This document shows positions 29,330 to 34,338 of a DNA stretch of 34,338 nt, in pieces. Position 1 is the first letter of the stretch. Each line of letters starts with the position of its first letter. A program made the translations under genes and the position numbers. The stretch covers positions 1-34,338 of the forward strand of contig LIAM01000003.1 in the NCBI GenBank assembly GCA_001438925.1, given 5' to 3'. The notes under the pieces were generated by a model. The model was not told the DNA's origin. It did no database searches and saw only the letters and a program-made list of their open reading frames with translations. Source of the DNA: Actinobacteria bacterium BACL15 MAG-120619-bin91. Its GTDB lineage: Bacteria; Actinomycetota; Actinomycetes; Nanopelagicales; Nanopelagicaceae.

Positions 29330-30477
29330 TGACAGACGCTTCATCTGCAACACGGGGAGATCTACGTCTTACCCGTATTACAAAGACATATGGGGATTTC
29401 ACCGCGGTTAATGATTTGACATTAACAATTCCTGAAGGTTCATTCTTTGCATTACTTGGACCTTCAGGATGCGGCAAGACGACAACGCTGCGAATGATCG
29501 CAGGGTTGGAGGAGCCTAATGTTGGCAGTATTCATTTAGGGGCAACGGACATCACTACCAAACGTCCATATCAGCGCCCTATTAATACTGTTTTTCAGAA
29601 CTATGCGCTGTTTCCACATTTAACAATCTTTGAAAACATTGCATTTGGTCTTCGCCGTCGTGGAATTAAAAATGTTGATGCAGATGTAAACAAAGTTCTA
29701 GAGCTAGTCGAACTTCCACACCTTGCCCAGCGCAAGCCAACACAACTTTCAGGTGGTCAGCAACAGCGCATCGCTTTAGCCCGCGCCATCGTTAACCGCC
29801 CAGCCTTGTTGCTTTTGGATGAGCCATTGGGTGCACTTGATCTCAAACTTCGTCGACAGATGCAGATTGAGCTCAAGTGGATCCAGCGCGAGGTGGGGCT
29901 CACCTTCGTTCACGTTACCCATGATCAGGAAGAGGCCATGACAATGGCTGACACCATCGCGGTAATGAATGAGGGCGAAATTGAGCAGATGGGATCTCCC
30001 GCAGATCTCTATGACAACCCAGAGACCGCATTTGTTGCTAACTTCTTAGGTCAATCCAACTTAATCAAGGGGCGGATCGAAGGAACAGATGGCGACAACC
30101 TAGTTGTCGATCTCTATGGTCAAAAGATCGGTATGCCAAAGAATCGCTCACACGCAGTTGATAATTCAATCTATGCAGGAATTCGTCCTGAAAAGTTCCG
30201 TATCTCATTGGTAGGAACGCCAACCCGTGGAAATACTCTCACCGGTGGTCGCATCGAAGATGTTTCATACATCGGTGTCTCAACTCAGTATCAAGTCATG
30301 ATGCCATGGGGCCAAGAGGTTATGGTCTTTGAGCAAAATGATGATGGTGTTGCACCTTTTGATAAGGGAGATGAAGTAGTTATTTCTTGGGAACCTAACT
30401 TCACCTTTGCGCTACGCGGAGATGAGGATGCCGAAGCTGGTACAGAGGTAATTCCTGAGGATCTCGACGAGGAATGA
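29329..30477 (+). CDS. potA: Spermidine/putrescine ABC transporter, ATP-binding protein
   Basis: A 382-aa ABC ATPase that powers polyamine import from the cytoplasmic side. Walker A GPSGCGKT is at 44-51, signature LSGGQQQR at 140-147, Walker B LLLLDEP at 160-166 and the switch histidine in VTHDQEEAM near 198. Residues about 245-370 form a TOBE-type regulatory domain ending in an acidic tail. The GTG at 29329 overlaps the potD stop by one base (TAGTG); a longer in-frame start at 29293 would reach into potD with no homology support. Confidence 0.95.
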   Translation: MTDASSATRGDLRLTRITKTYGDFTAVNDLTLTIPEGSFFALLGPSGCGKTTTLRMIAGLEEPNVGSIHLGATDITTKRPYQRPINTVFQNYALFPHLTIFENIAFGLRRRGIKNVDADVNKVLELVELPHLAQRKPTQLSGGQQQRIALARAIVNRPALLLLDEPLGALDLKLRRQMQIELKWIQREVGLTFVHVTHDQEEAMTMADTIAVMNEGEIEQMGSPADLYDNPETAFVANFLGQSNLIKGRIEGTDGDNLVVDLYGQKIGMPKNRSHAVDNSIYAGIRPEKFRISLVGTPTRGNTLTGGRIEDVSYIGVSTQYQVMMPWGQEVMVFEQNDDGVAPFDKGDEVVISWEPNFTFALRGDEDAEAGTEVIPEDLDEE

Positions 30478-30479
30478 GC

Positions 30480-31328
30480 ATGTCTAAGGTTAAGTTGCCT
30501 TACCTGTTGCTCCTTCCAGGTTTTCTCTTTCTCTTTACCTTCTTTATCTTGCCTATTGCAAACCTTGCTCAGACATCGACTCAGACTCCGATTGCAGATG
30601 GGGACACTGGTCAGTACGAGCAGACCCTGCGTTTTTCAAACTACCTCGATGCATTTACAGAAAATCAGGAGCAGTTTGCCCGCTCCTTCGTATTTGCATT
30701 ATGCGCAACGGTTTTAGCTCTAGCCATCTCATACCCACTTGCCTACGCAATCGCTTTTAAAGCTGGCAAACTTAAAAACTTTCTCCTAGTTTTAGTTGTT
30801 GCCCCATTTTTTGTTTCATTCTTGCTCAGAACAGTTGCCTGGAAGCAGATTCTGGGTGAGGAAGGTTTTATAGTTCCCAGCCTTCGTACCTTTGGAATCA
30901 TTAGTGAAAGTACTACCCTGACATCAACATCCTTTGCAGTGATTATGGGTATGACCTATAACTTCCTGCCATTTATGACCTTGCCGCTGTATGCATCACT
31001 GGAGCGGATCGATCCACGCACGATGGAGGCCTCGGGAGATCTCTATGCAAATGGCATTACTACCTTCCGAAAGGTAACCCTGCCGCTCTCAATGCCAGGA
31101 GTTGTGGCCGGTACCTTGTTGACCTTTATTCCGGCAGCTGGCGATTATGTTAACGCAGCTATTTTGGGCTCTCCTAATACGAGGATGATTGGTAATGTCA
31201 TTGAGTCGCGGTACTTCAAAATTGTGGATTACCCAACTGCGGCAGCGCTTTCTTTCACCCTGATGGTTGCAATTTTGATCTTAGTAACGCTCTATATTCG
31301 TAAAGCTGGAACGGAGGAGTTGGTATGA
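30480..31328 (+). CDS. potB: Spermidine/putrescine ABC transporter permease B
   Basis: A 282-aa membrane permease with about six hydrophobic segments. The cytoplasmic EAA loop that contacts PotA is visible as MEASGDLYANGITTFRKVTL, about 100 residues from the C-terminus. Two starts are possible: the ATG at 30474 overlaps the potA stop (ATGA), and the one at 30480 has GAGGA 6 nt upstream. 30480 is preferred on spacing; the difference is two residues. The potC start overlaps its stop. Confidence 0.94.
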   Translation: MSKVKLPYLLLLPGFLFLFTFFILPIANLAQTSTQTPIADGDTGQYEQTLRFSNYLDAFTENQEQFARSFVFALCATVLALAISYPLAYAIAFKAGKLKNFLLVLVVAPFFVSFLLRTVAWKQILGEEGFIVPSLRTFGIISESTTLTSTSFAVIMGMTYNFLPFMTLPLYASLERIDPRTMEASGDLYANGITTFRKVTLPLSMPGVVAGTLLTFIPAAGDYVNAAILGSPNTRMIGNVIESRYFKIVDYPTAAALSFTLMVAILILVTLYIRKAGTEELV

Positions 31329-32173
31329 GCGCCCACGTGAAGCAAAAGGATGCATCCATTCCGACTATTCCGATTAAGGCGCGTCTATCTCGTTGGTTTG
31401 GTCGCAACTTGATTCGAATCTATGCTGTTTTTGGCTTCACTTATCTGTTTATTCCAGTTGCCTACACCTTCGCCTTTTCCTTTAACGATTCAGGAAAATC
31501 CAATCTTGTGTGGAAGGGTTTCACCTTTGATAATTGGAAAAACCCATGTGGTGCTCCTGAGGTTTGTACCGCCCTGGGTAACTCAATCAAGATTGGCCTA
31601 CTAGCCACGATATTTTCGACAATTCTTGGCACCATGATCGCCTTTGCGATTGGGCGTTATGCCTTCAAGGGTCGTTCATCATCAAACCTCTTGATCTTTT
31701 TACCAATGGCAACACCTGAAATTGTTTTAGGTGCGTCTTTGCTCTCACTATTCTTGGTTTTCCAAATCAATCCAGGGTTCTGGCCAACGGTTATCGCTCA
31801 CGTAATGTTTTGTATCTCATTTGTTGTTGTGACAGTTAAGGCACGTATTGCATCGCTGGATCCTCGCCTTGAACAAGCCGCTATGGATTTATATGCCAAT
31901 GAGTTAGAGACCTTTAGAAAGGTCACCCTGCCACTTGTTGCACCAGGAATTGCTGGAGCTGCTTTGCTGGCGTTTAGTTTGTCCTTTGATGACTTTATTA
32001 TTACCAACTTTAATTCAGGCACATTAAAGACTTTCCCCGAGTTTGTGTACACCTCTGCAGCCCGTGGAATTCCGGCACAGGCAAATGTGATCGGTTCTGC
32101 AATGTTCTTTCTTGCATTAATCATCGTAATTGCAGGTCAATTTGTTGGAAAAAGAGTAAAGGTTGCTAAGTGA
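31325..32173 (+). CDS. potC: Spermidine/putrescine ABC transporter permease C
   Basis: A 282-aa second permease pairing with PotB. After a hydrophilic start of about 30 residues there are roughly six membrane segments. The EAA loop reads AAMDLYANELETFRKVTLPL near 180-199, and SFDDFIITNFNSG afterwards is typical of PotC. It starts within the potB stop (ATGA) and ends in a GTGA overlap with the ureohydrolase, tying importer and enzyme to one transcript. Confidence 0.94.
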   Translation: MSAHVKQKDASIPTIPIKARLSRWFGRNLIRIYAVFGFTYLFIPVAYTFAFSFNDSGKSNLVWKGFTFDNWKNPCGAPEVCTALGNSIKIGLLATIFSTILGTMIAFAIGRYAFKGRSSSNLLIFLPMATPEIVLGASLLSLFLVFQINPGFWPTVIAHVMFCISFVVVTVKARIASLDPRLEQAAMDLYANELETFRKVTLPLVAPGIAGAALLAFSLSFDDFIITNFNSGTLKTFPEFVYTSAARGIPAQANVIGSAMFFLALIIVIAGQFVGKRVKVAK

Positions 32174-33168
32174 CCAACCACGGCAATATGTATGGCCCCA
32201 ACTTCACCTTTTTAGGTATTCCAGACTGCGATTTGGATGATCCATCAAGCTACAAAGGTGCAGATGTCATCATCCTCGGCGCACCGATTGATAGCGGTAC
32301 ATCCCATCGATCAGGTGCAAAGTTTGGTCCGCAAGCAATTCGCGGGGGAGATTACCTTCCACATGATGGTTCACGACCACACCTTGCTTTGCGAACCGAT
32401 GGATTAAAGGATCTTAAAGTCTTGGATGCCGGGGATTTAATGATGCCGGGTGGAGATTTAGTGGCATCACTTGCTGTGCTTAAGGATGCAACAGAAAAGA
32501 TATCGCGGGCCGGAATTATTCCAGTAATCCTAGGTGGAGATCATTCAATTGCATCTGCAGATGTTGCCGGAATTGCAACCCATCGTGGCATGGGTTCGGT
32601 ATCGATGATCCACTTTGATGCTCACGCAGATACTGGCGAGGATCAATTTGGCGCACTCGTTGGTCATGGAACACCAATGCGCAATCTAATTAACAATGGA
32701 TATGTTCGTGGGGATCGTTTTTTGCAACTTGGATTGCGTGGATATTGGCCAGAAGATGCAACCCTTAATTGGATGCGCGAACAAGGTATGCGTTCTTATG
32801 AGATGACAGAGATTGCCCACCGCGGATTAAAGGCGGTTCTGGATGAATCATTTGCGACATTGACCGATGGCTGCGATGGTGTTTTCTTATCAGTAGATAT
32901 TGATGTTGTAGATCCTGGTATGGCGCCTGGAACTGGAACCCCAGAACCTGGGGGAATGACAAGCCGTGAACTGTTGGAAGCGGTGCGCAGAATTTGTCTT
33001 GAACTTCCAGTTGTTGGCATCGATGTAGTTGAGGTTGCTCCTCCATTTGATTCAGCTGATATCACAGCGATTTTGGCCAATCGTGTAGTTCTCGAGGCGC
33101 TGAGCGCAATTGCAAAGCGCCGTAACGCAACGGCATATTCACCAACTCAGAACCTTCTCGATCGATAA
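32170..33168 (+). CDS. speB: Agmatinase-like ureohydrolase
   Basis: A 332-aa arginase/agmatinase-fold enzyme. The dinuclear metal ligands are complete: H125 (GGDHS), D150, H152 and D154 (HFDAHADTGED), and D243 and D245 (SVDIDVVDPG). HGTPMRNL near 166-173 is the substrate-loop region of the agmatinase group. The likely reaction is agmatine to putrescine and urea, fitting the Pot importer and aminobutyraldehyde dehydrogenase. Guanidinobutyrate, guanidinopropionate or guanidine are possible substrates in this superfamily and cannot be excluded by eye. The start is GTG overlapping the potC stop; the protein is about 25 residues longer than E. coli SpeB. Confidence 0.85.
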   Translation: MTNHGNMYGPNFTFLGIPDCDLDDPSSYKGADVIILGAPIDSGTSHRSGAKFGPQAIRGGDYLPHDGSRPHLALRTDGLKDLKVLDAGDLMMPGGDLVASLAVLKDATEKISRAGIIPVILGGDHSIASADVAGIATHRGMGSVSMIHFDAHADTGEDQFGALVGHGTPMRNLINNGYVRGDRFLQLGLRGYWPEDATLNWMREQGMRSYEMTEIAHRGLKAVLDESFATLTDGCDGVFLSVDIDVVDPGMAPGTGTPEPGGMTSRELLEAVRRICLELPVVGIDVVEVAPPFDSADITAILANRVVLEALSAIAKRRNATAYSPTQNLLDR

Positions 33169-33235
33169 TTGAACTTTTTTAAGGTGTCAGCGGTATCGTG
33201 CACACTTGGATGCAACTTCTCACGTTAGGTATGTA

Positions 33236-34338
33236 ATGGAACTTCTTGGAATCCTTGCCTTTGTTGTTGCGCTGCTCTTTTCTGTAATGGTCCACGAGTT
33301 TGGCCACTACCTAACCGCTCATAAATTTGGCATGTGGGTCTCCGAATTCTTTCTGGGATTTGGTAAGAAGATTTGGTCCTTTCAACGTGGAGAAACAGAG
33401 TTTGGCCTCAAGGCGATCCCCGCCGGCGGCTACTGCAAGATCGAGGGCATGGCGCCAAATGACGAGCTGCCACTAGGCCAAGAGGATCGAGCCTTTTACA
33501 GGGCATCAACTTCTAAAAAGTTAGTGGTTTTAGGTGCAGGCTCATTTCTTCACTTTGTGTTGGGATTTGTTCTTCTCTTCTCGCTCTTTATCGGAATCGG
33601 AACAAATCAAGTTCTTCCAGTGATTAATGAGGTAGTTCCTAACTCAGCTGCAGAAGCTGCCGGAATTCAAGCAGGAGATGAGATCACCTCTATCAACGGC
33701 AAAAAAGTTGTCGAATGGTACAAAGATGTGGAGGCGATCCGCCAATCTCAGGGAGCACAGTTAACCCTTGAGGTCGATCGAAATGGAGAGCTCTTAACAT
33801 TTGTCACCAATGCTCGTCTGACAGATGTTGATGGAACAGAGCGCTACCTCTTGGGAATAGTAAATGATGTTGGTTTAAAGCGTTCCGGTCTTGTCTTATC
33901 TGTTAAGAACTCAGCTATTGTCACTCAGAGCTTTTTAACTGAGAGCGTTAAGGCCCTTGGAAAACTTCCAGAGAAGATCCCTGCGCTCTGGGGTGCAACG
34001 GTTCGTGGTGAAGAGCGAGATGCAAGTGGTTTGGTGGGAGTTGTAGGTGTAGCCCGCGTATCAGGGGAGGCGGTCGGTAGCGACAAACTATCTCCAATGG
34101 AGCGGTTAGCAACCTTTGTATTAATCGTTGCAAGTTTAAATATCTTTGTTGGAGTATTTAACCTACTACCAATCCTTCCATTAGATGGTGGACATATGGC
34201 GGTTGCAATCGCAGATGCGATCCGAGCCTTCTTTGCACGTTTGCGTGGACGTCCTCGTCCTGCACCTATTGATGTCACCGTTTTAACCCCGATAACAATG
34301 GTGGTTTTTGTTATTTTGGCAACGCTGACTCTGCTGCT
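33236..34338 (+). CDS. rseP: Site-2 protease, M50 family (RseP/Rip1-like), 3' end missing
   Basis: An open frame of 367 complete codons running off the window edge. The first membrane helix contains the zinc motif HEFGH at 20-24. KAIPAGGYCKIEGM near 60-73 and a PDZ domain over about 115-200 follow. NLLPILPLDGGH at 309-320 is the second conserved M50 motif in a later helix. Such intramembrane proteases cleave anti-sigma factors or other membrane proteins. It starts ATG at 33236 with no clear ribosome site; TATCGT (33194-33199) is a weak -10 candidate. In many actinobacteria the gene lies next to dxr and ispG; here the preceding gene is the ureohydrolase. Confidence 0.93.
   Translation, partial: MELLGILAFVVALLFSVMVHEFGHYLTAHKFGMWVSEFFLGFGKKIWSFQRGETEFGLKAIPAGGYCKIEGMAPNDELPLGQEDRAFYRASTSKKLVVLGAGSFLHFVLGFVLLFSLFIGIGTNQVLPVINEVVPNSAAEAAGIQAGDEITSINGKKVVEWYKDVEAIRQSQGAQLTLEVDRNGELLTFVTNARLTDVDGTERYLLGIVNDVGLKRSGLVLSVKNSAIVTQSFLTESVKALGKLPEKIPALWGATVRGEERDASGLVGVVGVARVSGEAVGSDKLSPMERLATFVLIVASLNIFVGVFNLLPILPLDGGHMAVAIADAIRAFFARLRGRPRPAPIDVTVLTPITMVVFVILATLTLL

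Noticed and set aside
26617-33168. Polyamine module as a genomic island
   Set aside because: No transposase, integrase, terminal repeats or obvious change in base composition by eye; only its position in the operon order is unusual.

Overview
The window reads as a compact piece of an actinobacterial chromosome. The protein families, the gene order (ilvBNC-serA-leuB; rpsB-tsf-pyrH-frr-cdsA-rlmN; rpmA-obgE-proBA), the modest GC content by eye, the very short intergenic gaps and the many stop/start overlaps (TAATG, ATGA, GTGA, TAGTG) together suggest a streamlined low-GC actinobacterium such as the freshwater acI / Nanopelagicales group. That placement is inference; no rRNA gene is present to confirm it. 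Nearly all of the window is coding, and there is no stretch above 300 bases without a gene.

Layout. (1) 1-4311: the end of rplU, rpmA, a strong terminator, then obgE-proB-proA. (2) 4338-7632: gatC-gatA-gatB, the tRNA amidotransferase. (3) 7629-9110, minus strand: a DHA2-type MFS efflux transporter, tail-to-tail with gatB and divergent from ilvD. (4) 9168-19678: branched-chain amino acid synthesis. ilvD stands alone; then a Val/Ile leader peptide with a transcription attenuator precedes ilvB-ilvN-ilvC-serA-leuB-ilvE-cimA. cimA makes citramalate from pyruvate, giving a threonine-independent entry into isoleucine synthesis. (5) 19688-21291: a Xer-type tyrosine recombinase and a DPM1-like glycosyltransferase. 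(6) 21312-26572: a structured leader followed by rpsB-tsf-pyrH-frr-cdsA-rlmN. (7) 26617-33168: a polyamine module made of an aminobutyraldehyde dehydrogenase, the ABC importer potD-potA-potB-potC and an agmatinase-like ureohydrolase. (8) 33236-end: an M50 site-2 protease (rseP-like), cut off by the window edge.

How it works together. The ilv/leu block covers the shared ketol-acid reactions for Val, Leu and Ile (IlvBN, IlvC, IlvD, IlvE). LeuB and CimA supply part of the Leu/Ile-specific chain; leuA and leuCD must lie elsewhere. The polyamine module can import putrescine/spermidine, make putrescine from agmatine, and oxidise 4-aminobutanal to GABA; the transaminase or oxidase in between is not here.

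The least ordinary signals are regulatory. First, the 160-nt rpsB leader has one segment (21358-21367) that can pair with three mutually exclusive partners. Second, the ilvB attenuator's leader peptide appears to be leaderless. Third, a TANNNT box recurs 6-7 nt upstream of start codons that lack a Shine-Dalgarno sequence. I found no CRISPR array, tRNA, rRNA, insertion sequence or phage gene.
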